A stretch of DNA of 64,000 nucleotides from Pyrenopolyporus hunteri. Taxonomy: Eukaryota > Ascomycota > Sordariomycetes > Xylariales > Hypoxylaceae. The stretch spans positions 1 through 64,000 of the forward strand of contig CADCXC010000012.1 of assembly GCA_902806595.1 (NCBI GenBank), written 5' to 3'. This document shows, one piece after another, positions 14,001 through 28,350 of this stretch (the first letter of the stretch is position 1; each line of letters opens with the position of its first letter). The position numbers were made by a program, and so were the translations under genes. The notes under the pieces were generated by a model. The model saw nothing but the letters and a program-made list of their open reading frames with translations. It searched no databases and was not told the DNA's origin.

Positions 14001-17000
14001 TATAAAATATTCGATTAAAATCGTATGTAAAAAATTCGTTAAAAATTTATTTAAAACGAAAATATTTTTCGTTACGACTTAAAAAAATAAAAAAAATATC
14101 CATTTTATAAAATTCGAAATAATAAAATATAAATTATTTAATAAATTAATTAATATAAAAATACGTATTAAAAATACGTATATAATTTATTATTATTATA
14201 ATCGAAATAATGAAAATAATATCGATTCGATAATAAAATATAATCGATAAAAATAACGTAAATAATTATAAAATTAAAAATTAAAATAAAAATAAACCTT
14301 TTAAATTAAAGTTTAAATTTTTATCGTTTTTATATATATTATTAATAACGATATAATAAATATAATAAATTAAGTTATAATATACGTTGTAAATTTCGAT
14401 AAAACTTCGATTAAAAATTCGAAAAATAACATCGAAATCGACGTTTTATAATTAAAATAATAAATAATAATTTAATATTTTAATTTATTACGACGAATTT
14501 TATTAAAAAAAATATATTAAATAAAAAGTTCGAAATTTATTTTATTATTAATATAATAAATATGATATAATATTAAAATATTAAATATAAAATAAATATA
14601 ATATCGATATTAAAAATTTAATATTAAAAAAACGAAAAAAAATATAAAAAAAGTAACGTTTAATAAAAATTAAATATTTAATCTTTATTAATTTATTTAC
14701 GTTTTCGTATATTTAATTTATTTAATTAAATAAAAATATAAAAAAAATAAAAATAATTTAATCGATTATTTATACGTATTAAAATTAAATTCGTACGTAT
14801 TTATTATTACGTAAAATAATAAAGTTATTTTATTATTATTATTATTATAATTATTATTATAAATTATATATTTTTATAATTAAAAGTTTATAATTATAAT
14901 TTATAAATTATAACGTAATTAATTTTTTACGAAAAAAAATTTTCGAAATAAAAATTTAAAAATATTTTAAATATAATTTATAATTAAAAAAAACGAATTA
15001 AAGTTAAATTACTTTTAAAATTACGATTAAATTTACTTCGATATTTATTATTTTTACGGCGTTAAATTACGATATTTTTATTTTTACTTTTATTTTTATT
15101 TTTACTTTAAATAAAATTAATATTATTCGCTTTTATATTTTTTTTATTTTTAAAATCTTTTATATTTTTATCGATAACAATAAATTTAATTTAAATTAAA
15201 TATTTTAATTTAAATTTAAATATTTATTTAAATTAATATAATTAAATAATCGAAATAATAATTTTAAACGTTTCGATAAATAATTATATTTATTATAATT
15301 AAACGATCGAAATAATATTATCGAATTTCGACTTTTAAATAAACGATTATTTTTAAATATATTAAATTATATATTTTCGTAAAGTTTTTTTCGAAATATT
15401 TATCGATATTATAAAAATCGAAATCGTTAAAATTAAAAGTATCGAATATATTATCTTTAATAATAATAATTTTATTTTCGATAATTTTATTTAAATTAAA
15501 GTTATTATTAAACGATCGAAAAAATATTTTTAAATTTTTAAATAAATTATTATAAAATTTAACGTTAAAATATTTATTATAAAATATATTAATATCGATT
15601 TTTACTTTATTTACGTTATATTTATTATTTATAAAAATACGAGTTTTATAAATTTCGATTCGAAATTTATAATCGATGTTTTTAATAATTTAATCTTTCG
15701 TTTATAACTTTTTTTTAAAATAAATAAAAATAAAAAATAAATTAAAATTTTTTTTTAATAACGGCATTAATTTAAAATAATACGGTAAAATCGTTAAAGA
15801 TAAATTATACGAAACGAACGAAAAAATATTCGACGGGAATTTTATTAACGAATAAATACCGTAAATTATAATATAAATTAATTATTTTTAAATTTATTTT
15901 TTTTTCGTTTAGCAGAAATTAAAGTATATAAATAATTAATGTAAGTAAATAACGTTCGATACGTTTAAGGATAAAAATAAAATAATTTTAATTAAAAAAT
16001 AATAAATATTTTAACGAATAAATAAAAAATTTATCGACGTATTAAAAAAATTATTTTATTTTAATTTAATATTATTAACGTATTTATACATTATATTTTA
16101 ATTAAATTAATTTTTTATTATTAAAAAAACGACGTAATTTAAATAAAATTCGATAAATATTTCGATAATGTAATAAATTTTAATAGGAAATTATCGAAAA
16201 AATTTTCGAAAAAATTTTAATTATAGTTAATTTCGTTCGAATTTAAGCGATTTTAAATAACGATACGATTATTTCGTACGCGAACGATTCGATTATAAAC
16301 GAATTATCGAACGTATTTATCGACGTAATCGAATAAAAGGACTTTTATTTTTATTATTTTCGTTTTTATCGTTATTATTATTATTTTTTTCGTAATTATT
16401 TATAAAAGTTTATTAAAACGATAATAATTTAATAAAAAAACGTTAATAATCGAAATTTAAATATATAAAATAACGGTTTAAATATTTTTTATTAATAATC
16501 GAATATTTAATACATTTAATAATTATAAATATTATTTATAATTATTATTATTATAACTTAAAACGTAAAAAAAATAATAATTTCCCCGTAAAATATCGTT
16601 TAAAAGTACGATAATAAAAATTAAGTTTATAATTTCGAAAAAAAAAACATATAATTAATTATTTTATTTTATTTTATTCGAAAATTAAACGTTTTTAATT
16701 ATTATATATAAAACGTAATACGTAATTATATAATCGATATTATTATTATTAAAAACATTAAAAGTAAATAACGATTTTAAATTAAAATAATTCGAATAAT
16801 AAAAATCGATAACGCGTTATAGTTTATTACGTAAATAACTTAAAAAAAACGTTATAATTTAAAAATAACGGATTTTTAATATAATTATTATACGAGTATA
16901 TATATAAAATTATTTAACGTTATAAAAATTAATATAAAAAATAATAATAATTATTTATTTATTTATTTATTTAAGTGTATACGATATAATATTAAAATTA

Positions 17001-17599
17001 TATAAAATATATAATTTTTTAATATCGAAAAAATACGTATAATTTTTTTTTATATAAATATATATAAATATCGAACGCATTAATACGTTAAAAATTTATT
17101 AAATAGGTATAAAATTACTTCGTCGTAAAAAATTAAAAAATTACGATTATAAAATTAATTAAATTAATAATTAAAAAAAAAATACCACATATAAAAAATA
17201 AGCGAATAAATATTACGATAACGTTTTTTTCGAAACGTATCGCGTATATAATTTATTATTTAAAACTCGTAACTTTTATATTATTTATTTAAGTTTTTTA
17301 AATTAATTATTAATTATTAACTATTAATTATTAATTCGATTTTTTAATTAAATATTTATAATACTTTTATTTATTAATATTTATTTTAATTAATTTTTAT
17401 AATAAAAAATCGTAACGTTATAAAAAATAATAAACGTAAATATAATTTTTATTTCGAACTTTTTTTCGAAATAAATATTAAATTTCGATCGATTATATTA
17501 ATAATAAATAATAAAATAAATAATTTAAATACCATTATATATTAATTTATATAAAATAATATATTTTAATATTTTAATTTTTTAACGTTTTTTTTTCTC

Positions 17600-18700
17600 G
17601 AAATAAAATCTTATTTTATTAATTAATAATATTAAACAATACTTTTATTCGAAATTACATTATTTTTATTAAAATTATATTTTTTTAAATTTTATATAAT
17701 ATATAATATATAAAATAACCCGGATATTTTTACTCGAAGTTATATTACTTTTAATTAATATATATTTTCTTAATTTTATATTATATAATACGACATTTTT
17801 ACTCGCAACTTTATTATTTTTTTTAATTAATTTATTATATTTTAAATATTATATAAAGCTTTTTTTTACTTTAATTTATATATATTTTTTTATTTTTATA
17901 TTTTATTTATTTTATTTTTACATTATTATATTATATATATTAATTATATTAATAAATACCTCGTAAATTTAAGTTTTATTTACTTTAAATTTTACATATA
18001 TTTATTTAATTTAAAAAATTATTTAATTTATTTATATATATCGTTTATTTTATATTTATATTATTATATTACATATATTAAATATATTAAAATATATATA
18101 AATATAATATATATTTTTAAACATTAAAATAAAATTATAATAAAACGTGTCGAATTTATTTTTTATATTTTAATTTTTTTTTATATTTCCTTTTATTTTA
18201 TTATTTATTTAAATAATTATTTTTATATATAACTTAAATAATTAACATTAAAATAAAAGATATTAATTTCGATTTTATAAAATAATTTAATTTATAACTT
18301 AATTTTTTTATTATAATATAATTTATAATTTCGTTTAATAATAAAATCTCGAAAATAATAAATATATCGACCGTATAATAAAGTTAATAAATTTTAAACG
18401 TATTATAATAAATATAAAATAATATAAATATTTTTATTTATAAATTTATATTAATACGCGTAAAAAAAATATTATTAATATTAATACGCGTTTTAATTAT
18501 ATAAATACGTATTTTAACTATATAAATACGCGTATTATCGACTTTAATACACGAATAAATACTCGATTTGATATTTTCGACACCCGTTTTAAAACTCGAT
18601 TCGAAACATCGTAAATAATCTTTATTCCTTTTTTTACATTCGATTATTTAAATATTTAAATATTAATTAATACTTTATTATAAAAAATATAATATTTTCG
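17600..18700. repeat. Less-mutated, pyrimidine-skewed interval with degenerate ~70-80 bp repeats
   Basis: Unlike its surroundings, this stretch keeps many CpT, CpA and CpC cytosines. In 17641-17820 I counted 16 C on the plus strand, only 5 of them in CpG. Guanine is rarer, so the strand is C-over-G skewed. Motifs of the type ATTTTTACTCGAAGTTATATTA recur at about 17640, 17725 and 17790, which suggests a decayed tandem repeat. No gene is visible. It may be a later insertion that saw fewer RIP cycles. Confidence 0.4.
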
Positions 18701-19484
18701 CGTGATTTATTAATAATTATATTACGAGTTTAAATGTTAAATTAAAATTATTTCGATTTATAAAAATTAATACCTTTATTTATTAATTAAAAAATAAATT
18801 AATAAATAATTTTTAAATATTATTTAATAAAAACTTAATTAATTTAAATATATAATTATATTTACTTTTAATAATTATTAATTTAGGTCGAATTTTATCG
18901 ATTTTAAACGTAGATTTTTTTAAAACAACGTCGATAAAATTATAAAAAGTTTTTATAACGGTTAAATTAATAAATATACGTTTATTTTAATTATTAAAAA
19001 TTATATAGGCGTAAGAAAAAGCTATTATTACGGGGGATTTTTAAAATAAAACTATATTAAATAAATAGTCGACTTCGTAACGTTATAATAAACGTATATA
19101 AAATTTATATTTTTTCGAATTACGGTTAAATTTTTTTTTTTTTTCGTAATATTAATATATTTTATTTCTTTCGTTTTTACTTAACTTTTTAACTCGTAAT
19201 AAAATATATTTTATAAACGTATAAGTTTTTTAAAATTATTTTTATAATAATAAATAATTTTTTATCGTAAACGTATTAATTTTTTTTATAATTATATTAA
19301 CGTTTTAATGTCGTATAATAAAATTTAATAAATACGTCGTAATTAATATAAATATAAAAAAGTACGTTTACGATATAAAATTATTTATTATTATAAAAAT
19401 ATTTATTATAAAATATAAACTTTATAATTTAATATATTTATAATAAATTAATAATGTTAAATAAATGTTACGATAATAATAAAA

Positions 19485-19620
19485 CGTATAATACGATAAA
19501 TTAAAATTAAATTTTATTAATATTAAAAAAAAAAAAAAAAACTTAAATCGTAATTTTATATAAATACGTTAAAAACGAAGTCGATCGACGTTTTAATGTA
19601 AATAAATTAAATTAACATTA
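19485..19620 (+). repeat. Dispersed copy of the 160-bp terminal repeat family
   Basis: The order TATAATA, TTATTAATATTA, an A-run, TTAAATCGTAA, TATATAAA-like, GAAGTCGATCGACGTTTTAAT and TAAATTAAATTAAC parallels the arm at 10880-11040. No partner in the opposite orientation was found nearby. Confidence 0.4.
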
Positions 19621-21689
19621 TTACGTTTAATATTTATTATTTATTTTATACGAACGATTACTAAGTCGCGATATTTTTAAAAAAATATTAAATTAATATA
19701 TTAAAACGATTACTTTTTAAAATATTAAAAAACCCGCGTATATTTAATAATAAATTTAAATTTTTAATATATTATAAATAAAACTTTAATTTAAAAATTC
19801 GTAAATTTAATTACGTCGTTTTTTTTATAAATTAAAAGTCAATCGTTTAAAACAAATTAATTACGATTTATTTTATCGTAAATTTATTTATAAAATTTTA
19901 ATGTAATATTTTTCGTAATATACGATATTTAATTAATATTATAAACTTTTTATTTTTTTTACGTTTAAAGTTATTTATTAATTTTTTATATAATTTTTCG
20001 TTTATTTAATTAATCGATAAAATATTTCGAAAAAAAATGTCGATATATATTATCGCGAAAATTTATACGTTAATTACGTTAATATAATTTAAATTTTTAT
20101 ATTTAATAATTTCGAAAGCGAGGGTAATACGAGGATTAATTTCGATTTATTTATTTTTTTTTTTATAATAATTTTATTAAAATTATCGATTAATGTTATT
20201 TAAAAAAAAAAATATTATCGTTTCGGGTTATAAAAATATTAAAAATTATAATATTATAATATATAACGTTATTTTTATAGAAAAAGTTTAAATTTTTAAT
20301 CGCGTCGTAAAAAAATTATTTACGTTATTTTTTATTATTTAAATGTTTTTTATTTTTTAAAAAATTATATATATTATTTTTAATTAACGGCGTAATAAAC
20401 GTAAAATTATCGATTATATTATTAAACTTCGATAAATTAATATTCGTATAACGATATTATACGTTAATAAATAATAAAAAGTAATATCGTATTTATTATT
20501 AAATTTTAAATAATTAATTCCTTTAATTTCGTAATTATTTAAAACGTCGAATCGTTTATTATAAATATATATTAATACGATATTTTTTTTTACGACTTTT
20601 ATATTATAAGGTATTTTAGTACGAATTTTTTTAATAATTACGAATTTTTTCGTCGTAATATTTATATTTACGTTTATATAATCGAACGTCCCCGTTTTAA
20701 ATATATTATAATAATAAAAAATATATTCGCATTTTTATTAATATTTTTAAATAAAAAATAAGTCGAAAAATTTAAAAAAAATTAAATAATTATTTTCGTA
20801 TATTTATAATAAAAAATCGTCGTAATTAATAATAAAATTATTTACGGTAAATTTTAATAATAATTTTAACTTTTATATTTTTTTTCGAAGTGTATACGAT
20901 TTTATTGTTACTATAATATAATTTTATCGTTTATTTTTATATATAAATTTTTATTATCGTTGAAATTATTTAAATAATCGATATAATAAATTTTCGAAGT
21001 AATTTATAATATAAATATTTCGAATGTTAAATTAAAAAAAATAACGGTTATTATTAATATTATTAATTCGTTTACTTCAAAAAAAAAGTTTATATTTTTA
21101 TTATTTTTTATTATTTTAAACTTTAGATTTAACCGTTAATCGTTATTTACGCCGCCGAAGTTTTAATCGAATGTAAAAATAAAAAAAATCGATAAGTTAA
21201 TAAATTAATTAATTTTAAAGTTTATTATAATTAAAAATAATAAAAAATGTTTTTTTAATTTATTTTAATTTTTATTATTTACGTTAATAAATTTATCGTA
21301 ATAATTTAATTTTTAATTAATTTTATTAATTATTTATAATAAAGTATAATTAATAAAATTATTATTAAAAGTTATTATTATAAATTTAATTTTAATAAAT
21401 ATTTTTTAATAACGTATAAATTAAACGTAATAAAAATATATTTATTTTAATTAATAATATTAATTATTTTAATTATTTAAATAAACGAATATAATATTAA
21501 TAAAATTAAAGTTATTTAAATATATAAACGGGGGAATTTTTTTAATTATAATCGTATTATATAATTAATATTATATAATTATTTAATTTATAAATAATAT
21601 ATTTTTAAATAATTAATTTTTTATTTTTTAATTTATCGTTAAGAAAAAGTTATAAAAAGTAAATAAAAATTTATTTAAAAAATATAAAA

Positions 21690-21950
21690 TATTTATATAA
21701 TAATAAATATAATAATAAATATAATAATCGATATAATAATAATAAATATAATAATAAATATAATAATAAATATAATAACGGTTAATATAATAACGTCGAT
21801 ATAATAATAATCGATATAATAATAATCGATATAATAATAATCGATATAATAATAATCGATATAACAATAATCGATATAATAATAAATATAATAATCGATA
21901 TAATAATTAATATAATAATTAATATAATAATCGATATACGTAATAAAAAT
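21690..21950. repeat. ATA-rich minisatellite with a 15-bp unit
   Basis: The core 21797-21871 holds five units of CGATATAATAATAAT (one base varies in the fifth). Variants with 12-bp spacing (AATATAATAATA) continue on both sides. Near-identity of the units inside heavily mutated DNA suggests expansion after RIP. A 79-residue Tyr/Leu-repeat open frame on the minus strand is only a by-product of this array. Confidence 0.75.
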
Positions 21951-22381
21951 TATTAAATAAAAAAAATTATAAAAAATTAAATCGTAATATAAATCGTAAT
22001 AAAAGTCGTAATTAAAATAATAATTATAAAAATTAAATTCGCTTTAAAAAATACACTTTAATTTTTAAAATAAAATACATTAAATTATATTAAAAAGTTT
22101 AAATTAATTATAATTCGAATCGATTTTATTAATTATTTCTTATTTTTATTAATTATTTTATTTTTTTTTTAATTTTAAATATTAAATCTTTATTTTAAAA
22201 TAAAAAATAAATTTAGATTAAAATTTAAATAAATTTATTAAATAAATAAATACTTATATAAATTCGATTTAAAATTTTATTTATATTTATTTAATCGCGA
22301 AAATAAGATTTATATCGCAACGTTATATAATATTTTAACGGCATCGAATAATCGATAACGTAATAAAAAACGGACGTATAA

Positions 22382-22416
<35 letters not shown>
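22382..22416. repeat. (AAT)n microsatellite
   Basis: About 11-12 uninterrupted AAT/ATA trinucleotides inside the AT-rich block. Confidence 0.8.
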
Positions 22417-22417
<1 letters not shown>

Positions 22418-24550
22418 GGTAACGATAACAAATAATCGTATTATATTAAAATCGTATTTTTTTATAAATATTTAAATATTAAAATCGTAAATAAAAATTA
22501 CATATTTATTTAAATATTTAATTTAATAAACTCGTATATTTTAAAAAAAAACGGAAAAAAAAAATTAAAAAAATATAAATATATATCTATAAACACCGAT
22601 TAAAATAATATATTATAGTTATAATTATATTAATAAATTATTTTAATTTAATTTATTTAATTTTAATGAATTTATAAAAATCTTTCGTATATAAATTTTT
22701 TATAATATTTAAATTTAAATAATAATATTCGTTAATAAATATTATATTTATTATTTAATATTTTTTAAATAAATTACGAAGTTAATTAATTTTAACTTTT
22801 TTATAAATTATTATTAAAATTTTCGTCGATATTAATTAATCGAAAATTACGATTTATAAGTTTAATAAATTTAATTAACGATTATATAATTTTACGTTTT
22901 TTAATAAACGTATTACGTTATCGTAAAAAATATATAAATAAAAATATAAAAAATTTATTAATAAATATTTTATTAAAACGGTCGTAATTATAAAAATTTA
23001 AAATAATAATAAAATTTACGTCGACGTCGATAAATAAATACGACTTTTCGTTAATTAATAATAATTCGATACGAAAATTCGATTTTTTTAATATAATAAA
23101 CGATTTTAAATTTTACGAAAAATTATTAAATCGTTTTTTATCGACGATAATTATAATATTTCGTATAGATTTTTTCGATTTTTCGTTTAAAAATAATATA
23201 CTTAACTTTTTTATTTAAATAACTCGTTTAATAATAATTTAATAATTATAAAATACGGGGATTTTTTTAATCGATATAATATTAACCGTTATAAATAAAT
23301 TTTCATCGAAATTTATAACTTATTTCGTTCGTTATATTAATATAATTATTTCGTTTTATTTTAATTTTTTTAATTTTCGCGATAAAAAAAATTACTTTTT
23401 TTTTTAACGACGATTATAATATTTAAAAAATCGTTATCGTCGAATGTAAAATCGATAAAAACTCGCGTCGACGAAATATTAATACGTATAATAAATTCGA
23501 TTATTTTTTATTAAATATTAACGATTTTTTTAATTAACTTTAAAAAATTAACTAATTTTTATCGTTTTATTATATATTTAAAAACGAATTTAAAACGGTT
23601 TTTTATTTTAATTCGAAAAAATCGTTTTTCGTAATTTATCGAACGGCGATAACGAAGTAAAATACGGATCGAAATTTAATTACGATGGTGGAAATTTTAA
23701 ATTATTAAAAAATAAATTATTATTTAGGTTTTTATTTTAAGTTACGGTTTTTTACGTAAATATAAACGGATAAAAAAAAAGTAATAAATCGTTAATATTA
23801 TATTTTTAAAAAAAAAGTTTTATACGGTTTCGATATATAATTATATAAACCGTAAATAATATATATATAATAACGTTTTTTAAGATTTTTTAAAAGTTCG
23901 TTTTTAGGTTTAATAAATAGTTTATTTTTATTTTTTTATAATTTTTTAATTATAATAAAATAATTTTATTAAATCGTAATAAAATTATTTTCGAAATAAA
24001 TTTTATATTTTTAATTTATTTATAAAGTTTTCGTTCGTTAAAATTAAATTTACGGATTATATTATTTACGAATTAATCGTATAAAAAGCGAAAAAATTTA
24101 AAGTAAAAAATTATAACGTTCGTTTATTTTATATCGATATATATTAACGTAATATTAAATAAAGTTTTTAATAAATATATAAATTTTCGTTACGTAAATT
24201 AAAATAAACGTTATTTTTTTTTAATATTATTAATATAATATTAATAAAAAAATAATTTAATTCGTAATTTAATTATTATATCGTTTTATTTAAAATAAGT
24301 TTTTTTATTTATTTTATAATAAGCGTTTTTTTTTTATATATTATTATATTTTTTTAATATATTTATAATAACCGTTTCGATGTTAAATAAAAAAAAATTA
24401 TTTAACGTAATTAAATTATATTTAATTTTTTTATTTATAATAAAATTAATTTAAGGTTATATATAATAAAATTTAATATTAAATTTAAATCGATGCGTAT
24501 AAATAATAATAAAATTTAAATTTAAAAAAATAATAAATTAATGAAAAAAT

Positions 24551-24577
24551 AACGGATTTAACGGGTTTAACGGGTTT
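24551..24577 (-). repeat. Internal nonamer repeat resembling the block's terminal repeat
   Basis: Three 9-bp units (AACGGATTT, AACGGGTTT, AACGGGTTT). On the minus strand they read AAACCCGTT, close to the AAACCGCT units of the terminal repeats and to AACCCGTTAAA at 53396-53407. The orientation is that of a right-hand end. It could mark the end of a nested related element. Confidence 0.35.
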
Positions 24578-27500
24578 AAGAAATTTAATAATTTTTTAAA
24601 TTTTTGGTATTTTTTTTTATTCGTTAATAATAAATTAATAAAAAAAAAAAATAAATAAAATACTATTAACGATAATTATCGTTAAAAAATCGAATGATTT
24701 TTTTATAAAATAAATTTTTTTTTTATTATATATTTTTAATAATATTTATTTTATATTTTTTTTATATATGTCGAAATTAATTATTATTAAAGTATAAATA
24801 ATATTTATCGATTTAATAATTATATTAAAAATTTAAAAATATTAAACGTTAAATAAATTAATTTACGATATTAATTATTATTTAAATATTTAAATACGTT
24901 ATATAAATTATTTTAATATTAAATATAATATTATCGTAAAATAAAACGATAAGTAGTTTCGTTTTCTCGGTTTTTTTTTTAAGTTAATTATTATTATATA
25001 TAATAACGGTTATTTCGAACGTTTCGATATTTCGATTAGATATAAAAATTTATTTATTATTATCGAAAATTTTATAATATCGCGTAACGTTTTTAAAAAT
25101 TAAATAAAATTATTATTAATAATTAAAATTTTATTTAATTATTAACGATCGAAATTCGATTATTAATATTAATGTAAAATATTAATTCGAAATTAAAATA
25201 TTTATTAGAAAAAGTTTTATTACGCGTTAAAAAAAAATATCGAATTTTATTAATAAAAGTTAAAAAATTTTATTATACGTTTTATTATATGTTAATAAAA
25301 ATGTTTCGTTAATAATTTTTAATAATTATTTTTTAATCGTAAATAAAAACATTTTCTTTATTATATATTTAAATTAATAATTTATAAAAAATTAAATATT
25401 TTAAATTTATTTATTTTAATTAATATATATTAAAAGTATTTTTTTTATAAAAAGTAAATAATTTAATTTTTTAATAATAATTTTAATTTATATTTTAAAA
25501 TATTTAATTATCGATACGTATAAATTAAAGTAATTTAATTTTGAATTTTTAAATTAAAACTACGTTAAAATCCCGTAATAAATTTAAATAATATTCGTAA
25601 AAAACGTTTTTTTTTATATTATATATAAGTTTTATTATTACGAGTTTAAGTAAATATAATTTCGTAATTAAGCGAGCGATTTATAAATAATTTCGTGTAA
25701 TCGATTATCGAATTTTTTTTAACTTTTTATCGATATAAATCGTATTATTTTATATTATTTATATTAATTAATATTACGAAAAGTTTTATATTTTAATTTA
25801 TAATTTTTTATTATAATTATTTTTTTCGTTTATTTTTATTTTTTTTCGATAGTTGTATATTTAAGTTAATAAAATTAATATATTACGACTTAAAGTAAAT
25901 TTAAAATTATATAAAAATTTAATTATTAATTAATATTTAAATGATAAAATTTTATAAATATAAATTTTTTATAAACTTCGAAACGAATATAATTTTAAAA
26001 TTAATTATCGAATATTTTAATAATATTTATTCGAATAAAATGTCTATTAAAAAAAGTATAATATCGATAATATTAAAGTAAAAATATTTCGATTTTTTTA
26101 AATAAAATTGTTATATTTTCGAATTATCGAATATTTAAAAAAAAAACGATTTAAAATTAATGTATCGTTACGATTTTTCGAACGAAAGTTATAATAATAG
26201 GGATATTTTCGTTACGAATAAATTATTTATATTAAAAAATTCGTAAAATATATATACGAGTTTATATATTATTAAAATATATACGATAAAAAAATTTTAA
26301 ATTATTTATAATATATTTAAAGTGTTAAAATTAACTTATTACTTTTAATTCGAATTTATTTTAAAAATAATATAATTCGAAAAATTAACGATTTAAATAA
26401 ATAATAATATATTAAAAATCGATTATATAAGTTTTTTAATAATTATTAATAAATATTAAATTTATTCGAAAATTTAAATAAAAATTAAATTTAAAGGATT
26501 ATTCGAAAACATTTAAAATTAAATATTATTTATAATTTAATTTATAATATTTATAAGGAATAATATTTAAAAGTCGTACGATAACGTTTCGAAAAAAAAC
26601 GATTTAAAAAAACGGTAAAAAAACGAATATTTATAATTTCGAACTTTAATTATATGTAGTTTATAAATAAATATTAAAAGTTTTATTTCGTCGAATTTAA
26701 AATTTATATTAATATTAATATATATTTTCGTATAATGTTATAATATAACGTTAATAAATTTACTTTTTTATTTATAAACGTATTAAATTAATATTTTTTT
26801 TTATAATTAAATTAAAGTTTCGATTATAATTAATTCGAATAAATTATAACGTTAAAACATTTTTTATAATATTTATATAATTTATATTAATTATATATAA
26901 TAAATTAAAAGTAATTATAATTAATTCGAATAAAAACGAAACGATTTAATAATAAAATTATCGAATTTTTAAATTTTATAAATAAAGTTTTAATAAGTAA
27001 AATAAAAAAATCGAATAATAATAAATATAATTATTTAAAAACGTAATAAAACGTTAAATTATAAATTTTTATAAAATATTTTAATAATTTTAATATAAAA
27101 GTTAATTTAATATTTATAAATATATTTTAAATTTTTAGTAAATAATAATATATTTAATTACGATAATATCGTTAATTAAATAATATTTTATATTATTTAC
27201 GGCGATATTTTAAAACGAAAATATATTAAATTTATCGAATAATAAAATAATTATCGTATTATATTTATATCGAAAAAAAATTATCGAAAAATTAATTACG
27301 TTTATTATATATAATTTAATATAAACGGCGATACGATTAATTTCGTTATAAATATAATTAATAAAATAAATTTCGATTTAATATAATTAATATAAAAATT
27401 ATAAAAATCGTTAAAAAATATAATTTCGATAATTTTTTAATTTCGAAAACGTAATAATTTTATAACGAATGATTTATACGATATTTTTTAGGTTTTATTT

Positions 27501-28204
27501 AATATAATTCGTTAAATTTATATAAAAAAAATTATTATATTTTAAAAAATTATTTAAAATATTATATTATCGAAAATAAATAATTATTATTAATATTAAA
27601 CGAAATGTTTTATAAGAAAATAATTTAATATCGAAGCGAATTAAACGAAATTAAATATAATTCGAATTAATTATAATAAAATATTAACGAATTAAAAATT
27701 ATTCGATAAAAAATGTAATTATACGAAGATAAATATATATCGTAATTTAAAATAAATGTATATAATATTTAAAATAATCGACTTTTATTAAAATTTTTTT
27801 TTATTAAATTATTAATATTTATAAATAGTTATTATTTTATTTTATTTTAATTTAATAAAGGAAATAAAAAATAAACGAATTATAATTTATAAATATTTTT
27901 TTTTTATTATTAATTATTTAATTTTATTAAATAATCGCGATTTTTTAAATCGTAATTTTATATATACGTAACGAATAACGAAGTCGTTTTATATTTTATT
28001 ATCGATTAATAAATAATATTAAATAATCGTATAATATCGTAATAAATATTTATAATAAATTATAAAATTAATTAAATAATATTTAATATATAAATTATTT
28101 TCGAAGGTTATTTAAAAAGTAAATTATTATAAAATATTATTTAATGTTAAAGTTATTTATAAAAATAAAAATAAATAGGGTAAAATTTAAATATATTATA
28201 TATA

Positions 28205-28350
28205 TTTATTAATATAACGTATAATATTAAAAGTTAAAATAAAATTTTATTAATATTATAAAAAAAAAAAAAAAAAAAAAATATATAAAAACGTTAACAG
28301 CGGTAAAATCGTTCGAAATTTCGATGTCGATTATTTAATAAAAATAAATT
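28205..28350 (+). repeat. Dispersed copy of the 160-bp terminal repeat family
   Basis: TAACGTATAATATTAAAA, TTATTAATATTATA, a 21-bp A-run, TATATAAAAACG, ATTTCGATGTCGATTATTTAATA and AATTATAATATA follow the order of the arm at 10880-11060, in the same orientation. Confidence 0.45.

Noticed and set aside
21628..21867. 79-residue open frame on the minus strand, Tyr/Leu-rich
   Set aside because: It is a translation of the 15-bp minisatellite in AT-rich DNA, with no start context or domain.
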